NCBI RefSeq assembly: GCF_016862895.1
Contig: NZ_BONV01000001.1
Location: 496,001 to 560,000 of the forward strand
Direction of reading: 5' to 3'
DNA: 64,000 bases
DNA from: Planotetraspora kaengkrachanensis
GTDB lineage: Bacteria; Actinomycetota; Actinomycetes; Streptosporangiales; Streptosporangiaceae
Shown piece after piece: positions 8,895 through 17,104 of the stretch; position 1 is the first letter of the stretch; every line of letters begins with the position of its first letter. The position numbers and the translations under genes are program-made. The notes beneath the pieces were generated by a model. The model was not told where the DNA came from, ran no database searches, and saw nothing but the letters and a program-made list of their open reading frames with translations.

Positions 8895-9662
8895 TCAGCT
8901 CAGCCGGGCGTGCGCGTAGGCGGTCATGGCGTCTCGCATGTACTCGGCCAGGCCCTCGGCGATCTGCTCGTAGTTCGCCCTGAACTGCTCCTCCTCCGCC
9001 TGCATCCGGGCCAGTTGCGCATATTGTGCCGCGGTCGGCGTCCAGAACTCGCTCAGGTGCCGATAGTGGACGTCGAGTTCGGCGAAGACCGCCGGGGCGT
9101 CGACGGGGGTGCCGGCGAGCATGTGCTCGGCCATCCGGACCATCCCCGCCGTCGCCTCCCGCTGCATTCGCTCAAGCTCCTGCGGGGTACTGCTGTCCAG
9201 AAGCTCCTGCTGCCCGCTCTGCCGCCACTGCTCCGGCCACCGCTCGCGGGCGCCGTCCTCGTACCGGGCGGCGTCGAATCCCTCGAACAGGTTCTCCGGC
9301 CTGCTGATCCTGGGCATGGTCGTCTTCCCTTCGTTCTCCTGAAGTTCGGCGATGGTGCGCTCCACCATGCGGGCCACCCCGTCCAGCCGGTCACGCTCCG
9401 CCAGCAGGCGCCTGTGGTGCTCGCGCAGCGCCGCGACGGGGTCGGTGTGCCGATCGACGATCTCCTTGATCTCGGTCAGGCCGAGGCCCAGCGCACGCAA
9501 CACGAGGACCTGCTGCAGGCGCAGCAACTGGTCCTCGTCGTAGTAGCGGTAGCCGTTCCCGCCGATCCGCGCGGGCGGGAGCAGCCCGATCTGGTCGTAG
9601 TGCCGCAGCGTCCGGGACGTCACTCCCGACATCTGGGCCACCTGCGCGATCGACCACGACAT
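8895..9662 (-). CDS. MerR-family regulator with TipAS-type ligand domain
   Basis: A 255-residue regulator. The N-terminal MerR DNA-binding domain (SIAQVAQMSGVTSRTLRHYD; GYRYYDEDQLLRLQQ) and a coiled coil lead to a C-terminal domain resembling TipAS/TipAL (residues about 130-255), which in the family binds thiopeptides or other drugs. The ATG at 9660-9662 is chosen because GGGGAG lies just upstream; a longer frame adds 17 poorly coding residues. Probably autoregulated. Confidence 0.88.
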   Translation of the reverse strand: MSWSIAQVAQMSGVTSRTLRHYDQIGLLPPARIGGNGYRYYDEDQLLRLQQVLVLRALGLGLTEIKEIVDRHTDPVAALREHHRRLLAERDRLDGVARMVERTIAELQENEGKTTMPRISRPENLFEGFDAARYEDGARERWPEQWRQSGQQELLDSSTPQELERMQREATAGMVRMAEHMLAGTPVDAPAVFAELDVHYRHLSEFWTPTAAQYAQLARMQAEEEQFRANYEQIAEGLAEYMRDAMTAYAHARLS

Positions 9663-9782
9663 GGCGTTCTCCCCGTCCTCGCTCGTCACCGAGCCGGTGG
9701 TCTCCGGAATCACGACACTAGAAGTTGACGCGACGAGAAGGTCAACAGTGCTCAGGAGGCAAATACCGGCCGGCGGCGGGAA

Positions 9783-10268
9783 TCACGGGGACGCGGGCAG
9801 GTCACTTCGCTTGGCTTGTTCGTGGGCGATGAGGGCGTCCACCGCCGCGACGAAGCCGGGTTCGAAGTCACCGTAGGAGTGCTTTTTCACGATCTCCCAG
9901 CGAGCGACGTTCTCTGGGATGGCCAGCATCCGGCACAGCGAGTCGCCGTCACGTTTCATATAACGCAGCATGCGGTCGAAGTCGCCCCTCACGTGCAGGT
10001 TGTGCGCCACGAGGTAACCGTCCAGGAGAATGCTCAGATAGACCAGGGCGCGCGCATCCCGCTCGGACGTCCCCGCGGGGATTCCGTGGACGTCGATCCA
10101 CAACTCGGGATGGTCCAATGCCGCCTGGTTGGCGAGGAAGAGATTCTGAATGTGCCCGGGGCGACTGCTTGCACGAGCCGTTCGCGCGCTCGACCACGCG
10201 ATGAAAGCGCTGACCATCGCGACCACCAGCGCCGCGACGGTCAGCGAGATCGACACGGTGTCGTTCAC
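9783..10268 (-). CDS. Single-span membrane protein, unknown function (DUF6082-like)
   Basis: A 161-residue protein. The GTG start at 10266-10268 is fixed by a perfect AGGAGG four bases before it. One N-terminal membrane helix (about residues 5-25, SLTVAALVVAMVSAFIAW) is followed by a cytoplasmic helical domain. It resembles the actinobacterial DUF6082-type proteins in layout; no activity known. A similar-looking single-span protein is at 12667-13218. Confidence 0.7.
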   Translation of the reverse strand: MNDTVSISLTVAALVVAMVSAFIAWSSARTARASSRPGHIQNLFLANQAALDHPELWIDVHGIPAGTSERDARALVYLSILLDGYLVAHNLHVRGDFDRMLRYMKRDGDSLCRMLAIPENVARWEIVKKHSYGDFEPGFVAAVDALIAHEQAKRSDLPASP

Positions 10269-10430
10269 ACATCCTCCTTGTTCGCCCGTCGGTGAACCGC
10301 CTCGCTTTTGAGACCGATCCTTTACGCCCCTGCAGAGCCGGTCAACGGGCCACTGGGCGGTCCCGGCACAGGTGAGATTCGAGTCCCGCCGATCACCCGT
10401 TCTGTTCGCCACTTCGTCCTCGGGAAACAA

Positions 10431-10466
10431 CGCGGCCCCGCCCTGTCGGACAGGGCGGGGGCCGCG
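10431..10466. terminator. Strong bidirectional stem-loop terminator
   Basis: Arms CGCGGCCCCGCCCTGTC (10431-10447) and its complement at 10449-10466 pair over 17 bp with one bulged G and a one-base spacer. It lies 12 bp after the stop of the minus-strand SRPBCC gene. Confidence 0.75.
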
Positions 10467-10477
10467 CGTTCGTCAGG

Positions 10478-10894
10478 TCATGCGGTGGCGAGATAGGCGG
10501 TCAGGCCGTCGAGCAGGAAGTTGCTGCCCTGTTCTGCCTGGTCGCGCTCCTCGGCGGTGTCGAAGGTCTGGGCGAGGGTGATCCGCGTGCGCTCGCCTTC
10601 CGCGGCCAGGTCGACGGTCATCAGGGCGGGCTCGTCGCGACCGGGCACGTCCATGCTCATCACCAGGCGCTTGTTCTCCACGACCTCGATGTAGCCGCCC
10701 GACAGCGGCACGCGGGCACCGCCGGGGATGACCATGACCGTGCTCCAGGAGCCGCCGGGCCGGGCGTCCAGGACGACTTCTTCGGCGCCGGCCCATGCGC
10801 CGTAGTCGTCAGCGACGGTCCACGCGGCCCAGACCTTGCCGGCCGGGGCGTCGAGGGTGCGGGTGAGGGTGTAGTCGTATCCGACGGTGCTCAT
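10478..10894 (-). CDS. SRPBCC-family protein (AHSA1/Aha1-like)
   Basis: A 138-residue START/AHSA1-like protein: LTRTLDAPAGKVWAAWT opening, the DARPGGSW strand, then PLSGGYIEVVENKRLVMS and a C-terminal helix. Such proteins bind small hydrophobic ligands or act in stress responses. It is divergent from a MarR regulator, with an inverted repeat between them, so it is likely the MarR target. Confidence 0.88.
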   Translation of the reverse strand: MSTVGYDYTLTRTLDAPAGKVWAAWTVADDYGAWAGAEEVVLDARPGGSWSTVMVIPGGARVPLSGGYIEVVENKRLVMSMDVPGRDEPALMTVDLAAEGERTRITLAQTFDTAEERDQAEQGSNFLLDGLTAYLATA

Positions 10895-10968
10895 GACGCA
10901 TCTCCTTGTCTGGCCCCTGTCGGGGGGTTGGGGATCAACTGATCACAAGGTATAGTAAATACTTCTGA

Positions 10969-10987
10969 TAGTCAATGATCGTGACTA
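10969..10987. promoter_or_regulatory. Candidate MarR operator
   Basis: Inverted repeat TAGTCA (10969-10974) and TGACTA (10982-10987) with a 7-bp spacer, in an A+T-rich stretch between the divergent SRPBCC and marR genes, 14 bp before the marR ATG. Confidence 0.45.
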
Positions 10988-11001
10988 AATTCGGAGCCGA
11001 G

Positions 11002-11448
11002 ATGGACGACGACGCCAGGGAGCCGGACTTGGGGATGCTGATCGGGCAGCTGGGGCGGGCGGTGCAGGACGAGCTGTTCTCCCGCCTCGCCGAGCAGGGC
11101 CATCCCCACGTGCAGCCGCGGCACGGCACGGTGCTGGCCGTGCTGCCCGCCTCGGGTGCGCGGGCCACCGAGCTCGCCCAGCTATCCGGGCAGCACAAGC
11201 AGATCGTCGGGGTCATCGTCGACGAACTGGAGCGGCTCGGCTATGTCCGCAGGGAGGCCGACCCCGCCGATCGGCGCGCGAAGCTCGTCGTCCCCACCGA
11301 GACCGGCCTGGACGAGATCGGCAAGGGCCGCGCCATCCTCGCCCAGATCGAGCAGCGCCACCGCGGGGATCTGGGCGATGAGACCTACCTGGTCTTCAAG
11401 GACGCCCTCAAGCACATCACGGGTTCCCAGCGCGCTTGGCGGCGGTAG
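11002..11448 (+). CDS. MarR-family transcriptional regulator
   Basis: A 148-residue winged helix regulator. The recognition helix region reads GARATELAQLSGQHKQIVGVIVDELERLGYV and the wing ADPADRRAKLVVPTETG carries the DxRxxR motif of the family. The ATG at 11002 is preferred over an in-frame ATG at 10975 because CGGAG lies upstream and because it leaves the operator outside the coding region. Confidence 0.9.
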   Translation: MDDDAREPDLGMLIGQLGRAVQDELFSRLAEQGHPHVQPRHGTVLAVLPASGARATELAQLSGQHKQIVGVIVDELERLGYVRREADPADRRAKLVVPTETGLDEIGKGRAILAQIEQRHRGDLGDETYLVFKDALKHITGSQRAWRR

Positions 11449-11477
11449 AGCAGCGGTACCGACCGAGAGGGTGCGGG

Positions 11478-11951
11478 CTACGAAGGTTGCGGCGGAACGC
11501 GCATCCGCAGCAACGGCAGCACGCGACCGGGTATCGAGCCCGATGGGGTCTCGCCGACGCGCTCGGCGCCCATCGCCAGATAGAACCCCTCCGCGAACGG
11601 GTCGGCATCGATGCGCAGGGTCGTGAAGCCGGCCGATCGAGCCGTTCGAAGCGCGTGGTGCCACAGATGACGTCCGACGCCGCCGCCGATGGCGTCGGGT
11701 TCGACCCACATGTTGCCCAGTTCGCCGTCGGGCGGTTCGCCGGTGAGGCTGTAGAAGCCCAGCACGCGCCCGGCGGACTCGGCGACCGCGATTCGCTGAG
11801 CTCGCAACTGGTCGGGGTGAAAGGTCAGCTCCGCCCGGCACGCCTCCAGGAAGTCGTGGTCGTACCCCCAGTGCCCCTTGGATCGAAGGGCGAGGTCGCC
11901 GAGCAGCCCCGCCTCCTCCGCCCGCGCAGGGCGAATCCGAATGTCGATCAC
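11478..11951 (-). CDS. GNAT-family N-acetyltransferase
   Basis: The GNAT fold begins IDIRIRPARAEEAGLLGDLA. The acetyl-CoA site is NMWVEPDAIGGGVGRHLWHHAL, with the Q/RxxGxG/A loop as GGGVGR. A C-terminal beta strand (FYLAMGAERVGE) is typical. The acceptor is unknown. The start is uncertain: GTG at 11951 puts the domain at the N-terminus, while ATG at 11987 or GTG at 12002 would add 12 or 17 residues; none has a strong ribosome site. Confidence 0.82.
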   Translation of the reverse strand: MIDIRIRPARAEEAGLLGDLALRSKGHWGYDHDFLEACRAELTFHPDQLRAQRIAVAESAGRVLGFYSLTGEPPDGELGNMWVEPDAIGGGVGRHLWHHALRTARSAGFTTLRIDADPFAEGFYLAMGAERVGETPSGSIPGRVLPLLRMRVPPQPS

Positions 11952-12045
11952 GCCACCATTGTCCAGGGCCGGCGCGATCACTTGCATGCCCTTTTTGTGC
12001 ACGTACGGTCGGCGACCGAGCGCTCTTGTGCGCTATCGTCCGCCC

Positions 12046-12594
12046 ATGAGCGGAGCCGATGATCTCCTCCGGCGGATCGAGACCACTCCGGAGCTGGCCC
12101 GGCTGCTGATGTGGCCGGGTGACTTCGACATCGAACGTCGTGACCCTGTCGAGCAGTTGCGGCTGCCGTCCGGACTGTCGCTGACGCCGATAGCCGGAGA
12201 CGCCAGTGGTGGCACCTACTTCCTGTGTGGAACGCCCGGCACCACGCGCCCGGTCCTGTACGCCGATTCCGAGGGCCAGGCCACCTTGGTGGCCGCCGAC
12301 CTGGAGGAGGCGCTCACGCTGGTCGCGGCGTTCCCCTATTGGCAGGACATGCTGCACGGACATTCAGCCGAGGAGCTGGAGGAGGAGATCCGTGACGACG
12401 ACCCCGACTACGCGGACGCGCACGCCGAACTCGTCGGCCTTCTCGGCCTCACCCCGCCCACGGCGGAGGATGCGGTCACGCGACTGCGGGCCTCGGCGGC
12501 CCGCACCGTTCCCGACTTCCTGCCCGTCGCGCTCCACGACGAGGGCGAAAGCGTCTACGAACCGATGTGGACGCCGGGTCGTCGGCCCGTCTGA
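12046..12594 (+). CDS. Hypothetical acidic protein
   Basis: A 182-residue soluble protein. It has features of SMI1/KNR4-like or immunity-type small proteins (a FPYWQDML tryptophan segment followed by an acidic helix rich in EEL), but I cannot assign a family. No membrane segment. The ATG at 12046 gives a leader of about 40 bp free of the divergent GNAT gene. Confidence 0.65.
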   Translation: MSGADDLLRRIETTPELARLLMWPGDFDIERRDPVEQLRLPSGLSLTPIAGDASGGTYFLCGTPGTTRPVLYADSEGQATLVAADLEEALTLVAAFPYWQDMLHGHSAEELEEEIRDDDPDYADAHAELVGLLGLTPPTAEDAVTRLRASAARTVPDFLPVALHDEGESVYEPMWTPGRRPV

Positions 12595-12666
12595 GGGACC
12601 GTAGGGCCGCTCCCGTGTTCACGGTGCGGTCCTGCACTTCGGCCACCGCCGACCACGAGGGGAACC

Positions 12667-13218
12667 ATGCAAGCGGACATCGCGACTCAGCTGATCACGG
12701 CGTCCGCCACGCTGGGCGGTGTGGTCATGACCCTGCTCGCGAACGCGTTCCTCGAGCGCCGGCGGGCACGCGACGGCCAACGGCTCGAAACCCATCGCGT
12801 CAGCTCAGAGCACGCCAAGTGGTTACGCGAAGAGCGGCACAGGGCGTACGGCGGCATGGCCATCGCCGCTGAAGAGGTCCAGCAGTGGATGCGCAGCGAC
12901 CTGCTCGAAGTCGCGGCTACAGGCGACGAGACCACGCGCGAACAGGCCGCGGCCCGGTGGAAGCTCCTTCGGACCGAGCTGCGCAAGGCGTACGACCAGG
13001 TCGCCATCTTCGGAGCGGACGAGGCCCGGGCGGAGGCGCTCACCCTGTGGCGGACGGCGCGCAACACGGGGAACGACTACCTCTTTCCCTCGACCGACCA
13101 TCCCGCTCCCGAGGAGCCGGTCCGGGCGATCAGGGAGGGTGTGGCCCGGCTCGGTGTCGCAGGCGAGGCGTTCCTGGACGCATGCCGGAAGGACCTGCAG
13201 GGCGACGCGGTCCGCTGA
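12667..13218 (+). CDS. Single-span membrane protein, unknown function
   Basis: A 183-residue protein with GAGGGGAA before the ATG. One N-terminal hydrophobic helix (about residues 8-28, LITASATLGGVVMTLLANAF) is followed by a basic stretch (LERRRARDGQRLE) and a long helical, probably coiled-coil cytoplasmic part. No family recognised. Confidence 0.68.
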   Translation: MQADIATQLITASATLGGVVMTLLANAFLERRRARDGQRLETHRVSSEHAKWLREERHRAYGGMAIAAEEVQQWMRSDLLEVAATGDETTREQAAARWKLLRTELRKAYDQVAIFGADEARAEALTLWRTARNTGNDYLFPSTDHPAPEEPVRAIREGVARLGVAGEAFLDACRKDLQGDAVR

Positions 13219-13222
13219 TCGG

Positions 13223-14002
13223 CTAGCGGCTCCACTCCCCCTGGTCGAGCCGCCGCAGCTGCCCGACCAGGAGATGCAGCAACGCTTGAGGATCTTCCAG
13301 GTGGGGGTCGTGTCCCGTCGGCATGGACGCCTCCCGCACCGACGCCGACGTACGCGTGGCCGATTCGAGCTGCCGCCGCGTCCAGAGGCAGTAGGCGTCC
13401 CACGCGGGGACCAGATGTTCGGGGAACATGCCCGCGAAGGCCGACGAGTCACCGCTGACGACGAGCAGCGGACAACGCGCACCGCGATAGACGGCGAACA
13501 GGTCCAGGGCGTCTATCTCACGCATGACCTGGAGGAACGACTCAGGCAGGCCCCGGCCCATCTCCGCCAGGAACGCCGTCATCTCCCTGCAGGCGCGTTC
13601 CGCGGAATCCTCCAGGCCGTGGAACTGGTCAGGCCGGGTCGGGTTTCCGTGGCCGTCGAGGTTGACCGCCAGCGGGCACTCCGGATGTTCCTTCGCCCAC
13701 AGCGCGGCGACCATGCCCCCGAGGGAATGCCCGATGATCATTGGCCGGCGAAGGCCGTACCCCTCGGCGACGGCGGCGACGTCGGTGAGCACCTCTCGCC
13801 AGGACCACGGCGCCCGTCCGGACTCACCGTGGCCGCGGAGATCCATGGACACCGGGTGGAATCCCTCGCCGACGAGCAGCCCCGCGAAGGCGTCCCAATC
13901 CCTGCGCGTCCGCCCGCCCCCATGCAGCAGGAGGACGTCCCTGCCCTGCCCGCCGTGGTCTTCTGCCGCCATCGGCACTCCCCCGGCCGTGAACTTCCTC
14001 AT
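13223..14002 (-). CDS. Alpha/beta hydrolase (serine type)
   Basis: A 259-residue hydrolase. HGGG is the oxyanion-hole segment near residue 29 and the nucleophile elbow is IIGHSLGGM. The acid is probably in VVSGDSS and the histidine in TGHDPHLEDP. ATG at 14000-14002 was chosen; a TTG one codon upstream is better spaced from GGAGACAGG and may be the real start. Substrate unknown. Confidence 0.85.
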   Translation of the reverse strand: MRKFTAGGVPMAAEDHGGQGRDVLLLHGGGRTRRDWDAFAGLLVGEGFHPVSMDLRGHGESGRAPWSWREVLTDVAAVAEGYGLRRPMIIGHSLGGMVAALWAKEHPECPLAVNLDGHGNPTRPDQFHGLEDSAERACREMTAFLAEMGRGLPESFLQVMREIDALDLFAVYRGARCPLLVVSGDSSAFAGMFPEHLVPAWDAYCLWTRRQLESATRTSASVREASMPTGHDPHLEDPQALLHLLVGQLRRLDQGEWSR

Positions 14003-14024
14003 CAACGGTCCTGTCTCCTGGAGG

Positions 14025-14408
14025 TCAGCGCATGACGCAGAACTCGTTGCCCTCGGGGTCGGCCATCGTCACCCAGTCCTCGTACTCGGCCAGCACCCGC
14101 GCGCCGAGCCCGACCAGCCTCCGGACCTCCGCGGCCGGGTCGTCGGCCGTCAGATCCAGATGCATCCGGTTCTTGACGACCTTCTCCTCGGGCACGAGCG
14201 AGAAGAAGAACCGCGGCCTGACCCCCGGGCCCGCCTCGACCAGCACGTTCGGATCGTCTTCCGGATCGTCGATGCCGTCGCCGCGCAGGCGTTCCAGCTC
14301 GGCCTGGTCGTACGGCGCCACCTGGTAGCCGTCGAGCGCCGCCGCCCAGAACCGGGCCAGCGAGGCCGGATGCCGGGAGTCGACCACGACGTCGTGAATT
14401 CGTGCCAT
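14025..14408 (-). CDS. VOC/glyoxalase-like domain protein
   Basis: A 127-residue glyoxalase-like fold protein (ARIHDVVVDSRHPASLARFWAAAL opening; HLDLTADDP; closing VTMADPEGNEFCVMR). The HLDL histidine and the EFCV glutamate occupy the usual metal positions. The ATG at 14406-14408 follows AGGTGA. Often annotated as glyoxalase or bleomycin-resistance-like; the real ligand is unknown. Confidence 0.85.
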   Translation of the reverse strand: MARIHDVVVDSRHPASLARFWAAALDGYQVAPYDQAELERLRGDGIDDPEDDPNVLVEAGPGVRPRFFFSLVPEEKVVKNRMHLDLTADDPAAEVRRLVGLGARVLAEYEDWVTMADPEGNEFCVMR

Positions 14409-14470
14409 GAGATCACCTGCTCGCAAAGTCGCCCGAAGCCACCGGGCCGCCGTCGTTCCAGCCGTTCGGA

Positions 14471-17104
14471 CTACTCGTCGCCGGGGTCGCCGAGCATGGC
14501 GCCGAGTTGTTTACTGGTTTCCGCGAGTTCGGCGAGGACCTCCTCCGACGGATCACTCCGCGCGATCGACTCCAGCTCGGTCAGGACAGCGCGCATGGCG
14601 ACGACCCCCGGCCCTGTCGCGTCCGCGGTCGTCCCGGCCTCCTCGGCCGCCTGCTCGTCCATCGCGTTCTGCAACCACGCGGCCGACCGCAGGCAGCGCA
14701 CGCGCGGCGTGACGGCGCCCATCTCCTCCCAGAGCCTGGCGGCGCGCCGGTAGGCCGCCAGAGACTCCTGGCCCTGACCGGCGTCCCGGAGCGCCTCCGC
14801 CGCCGCCCAGGCCAGCTGGGCATGGGGAACCTGGTTCTCCGGGTCGTCCTGGAGCAGTCGCGCGGCCTCGAGGTACTGCTCGGCGGCCTCATGGTGACGG
14901 TCGACGGCGCACAGTGAGTCGCCGTACTGCTTGCGGGTGGTCGCGATGCCGTACGTGTCGTACGGGACCTCCACCCTCGGCATGGCCTCCTCGAACAGCG
15001 CGGCGGCCTCGGCGTGCCGTTCGAGGACGTGATAGGCGCGCGCGGCCGTGAAGGTGTTGTGCAGGGTGTCGGGCTCGGACAGGCCGTCCCAGCGTGCGGC
15101 GGCGGCGAGCGCCGCGGCGACGAGGTCGAGCTCGCGGCCCTCCTGGCGGGAGATCACCTCGACGAGCAGGGAGCTGAGATGCGCGGCCTGTTCGCGGTCG
15201 ATGAGGCCGCCGCCGTACTCGATCGCCTGCGTGACGAGATCCTCGGCCGACTTGACGTCGCCGTCCTCGAGGGCGAGCTGAGCCAGCATGCCCGCGGGGG
15301 TGGGGGCGAACCACGGCTGCCCGGCGTCGACGTAGCCGGTCATGGCGGACCGCAGGTGCGCGCGGGCGGCGTCCCGGTCCTCCAGCCGGAAGCAGAGCTG
15401 GGCGAGCATGTCGTGATATCGGCACGCGCGGTCGGCGACGCCGAGCTCCGCGGCCAGGGCGACTTCGGCCTCGATCAGCGCGCGCGCCGCCGCCACCTCG
15501 GCGGCCGGCGGGTCCTCGTGCCGCGCGAGAGCGTTCATCGCGTTGAACGGCCCGCCCTTGCGCACGGCCACGTACTCGGCGGGCGTCAGCGTCCCGGCCG
15601 CGTACTCACGTTCCGCTTCCGCGATCACGGCCGCGAGCGACGTCTCCGCCGCGGCCGGGTCGCCGGTCACGAGCAGCGCGACGGCGGCGACCGCCCGCGC
15701 CTCCAGCGCGTCCGCGGTGCGGGTCGCCCGCGCGAACCGCTCCGCGGAGCTCAGTAGCAGGTCACGGGCCCGGCCGGGGTCGGTGCCCATGAGATCGCCC
15801 GCCCTGGTGCGCTCGATCTCTGCGACGACGTCCTCCGGCAACTCCGCGCCGCTGTCCGCGATCCGGGTCCAGGCCTGCTCGGCGTGGGGATGGCGGGCAG
15901 TGGTCAGTCGACGCGCCTCGGCGACCATCTCGTCCAGAGTCGTTCCGGTCGCTGTTCCGGTCGCTGTTCCGGTCGCGGCGGCCGGAGACGCCGCCTCGGA
16001 CGGCCCCGCGCCCGGCAACGTCAGCGGGACGCCGAGCGGCAGCCGTTCGAGCAGCGGCTCCTGAGCGAGCCTGCGGGCCAGGCGCTCGCTGTAGGCGGTG
16101 GTGCCGTTGCGCGCGTCGTAACGGGCGGACAGGTCGCCGAGCTCTCGCTCCAGCGTGGCGAGCATGGACTCGACCGTGCCTGCGCCGACGGCCACGTCCC
16201 CGTGGCCGAGCGCGACCAGGCGGCGGAGCAGGACGGCGGCGCCCGCCAGGAACCCGGCCCGCTGGGACACGTCCTCGTGCTGGTCGGTGACCCAGGCCGC
16301 GTGCTCGGAGAAGATCTCGAGCCCGCGCGCCTCGTTGCCGGACAATGCGCAGAACTCCAGATGCCTGCCCACGGACCCGCGAAGGCTGACGTTGTGACGG
16401 ACGAGGCGGTACCCCTTGAGGAAGGCGCCGCGCGCCTCCTCGACGCGCCCGGTGCGCAGGTAGGGCAGCAGCGACTGCGCCAGCACATGGTGCGGCTCCT
16501 CCGCGCAGACCAGCTCGCCCTCGAGCACCGGCGCCCAGAAGTCCAGCGCGCCGTCGTCGTCGCCGACGGTCGTCCGCCACCAGCCCCAGGTGTTGCGCTC
16601 GCACGCGTCGCAGTCGGCCATCTCGTCGCGGGGCGCGGTGATGGACGCCTCCATCGCGGTGGCGGCGCCCTCGTCGTCGCCGACGAGCTCGGCCAGCTGC
16701 GCGCGGAGCGCCAGCACCGGCCGGGCGCTGAACCCGCGCTGCCGGTAGCGGCCGTCCAGCTCGTCGAGCCAGCGGTACGCCGTCGCGAGCGGAACCGACG
16801 GGTTGTTCACCAGGTTGGCGGTCATCCACTTGAGCGTCCAGTGGATGGAGTGCGACCACCCGCCCACCTCCGCCGGGTGGTCGTCGTAGATGCGCAGGAG
16901 CCGCCCGAAGGCCACGGGCATGCGGTCGCGTTCGCCTCCGTAGGCGTACGACTTGATCAGGTAGAGCAGCACCTCGGCCTCGAGGCCCCGGTCCTCGGCG
17001 CCGCGGGCGGCCGCCGCGAGCGTCTCGAGGCGTTCGGCCTTCAGCCGGCCGTCGGGAAGCGTGTGGCTCTCGCCGAGCCCGGCGCTGATCTCTGCGACGT
17101 TCAT
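14471..17104 (-). CDS. Large tetratricopeptide-repeat-like protein paired with an HSP90-like ATPase
   Basis: An 877-residue all-helical protein with many degenerate TPR-type repeats, e.g. HHEAAEQYLEAARLL and QGQESLAAYRRAARLW near the C-terminus. A TATGTATGT run sits in a low-complexity linker around residue 380. The ATG at 17102-17104 overlaps the stop of the upstream HSP90-like gene (ATGA), so the two are coupled. The longer upstream frame is the shadow of that gene. In eukaryotes TPR proteins dock on HSP90; here the partner lacks the C-terminal MEEVD tail, so a physical interaction is only suggested by the operon. Confidence 0.85.
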   Translation of the reverse strand: MNVAEISAGLGESHTLPDGRLKAERLETLAAAARGAEDRGLEAEVLLYLIKSYAYGGERDRMPVAFGRLLRIYDDHPAEVGGWSHSIHWTLKWMTANLVNNPSVPLATAYRWLDELDGRYRQRGFSARPVLALRAQLAELVGDDEGAATAMEASITAPRDEMADCDACERNTWGWWRTTVGDDDGALDFWAPVLEGELVCAEEPHHVLAQSLLPYLRTGRVEEARGAFLKGYRLVRHNVSLRGSVGRHLEFCALSGNEARGLEIFSEHAAWVTDQHEDVSQRAGFLAGAAVLLRRLVALGHGDVAVGAGTVESMLATLERELGDLSARYDARNGTTAYSERLARRLAQEPLLERLPLGVPLTLPGAGPSEAASPAAATGTATGTATGTTLDEMVAEARRLTTARHPHAEQAWTRIADSGAELPEDVVAEIERTRAGDLMGTDPGRARDLLLSSAERFARATRTADALEARAVAAVALLVTGDPAAAETSLAAVIAEAEREYAAGTLTPAEYVAVRKGGPFNAMNALARHEDPPAAEVAAARALIEAEVALAAELGVADRACRYHDMLAQLCFRLEDRDAARAHLRSAMTGYVDAGQPWFAPTPAGMLAQLALEDGDVKSAEDLVTQAIEYGGGLIDREQAAHLSSLLVEVISRQEGRELDLVAAALAAAARWDGLSEPDTLHNTFTAARAYHVLERHAEAAALFEEAMPRVEVPYDTYGIATTRKQYGDSLCAVDRHHEAAEQYLEAARLLQDDPENQVPHAQLAWAAAEALRDAGQGQESLAAYRRAARLWEEMGAVTPRVRCLRSAAWLQNAMDEQAAEEAGTTADATGPGVVAMRAVLTELESIARSDPSEEVLAELAETSKQLGAMLGDPGDE

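Noticed and set aside
10371-10396. Sequence resembling a tRNA T-arm (AGATTCGAGTCCCGCC)
   Set aside because: No matching acceptor, D-arm or anticodon stem can be folded around it, and it lies in the leader of the gene at 9783-10268.
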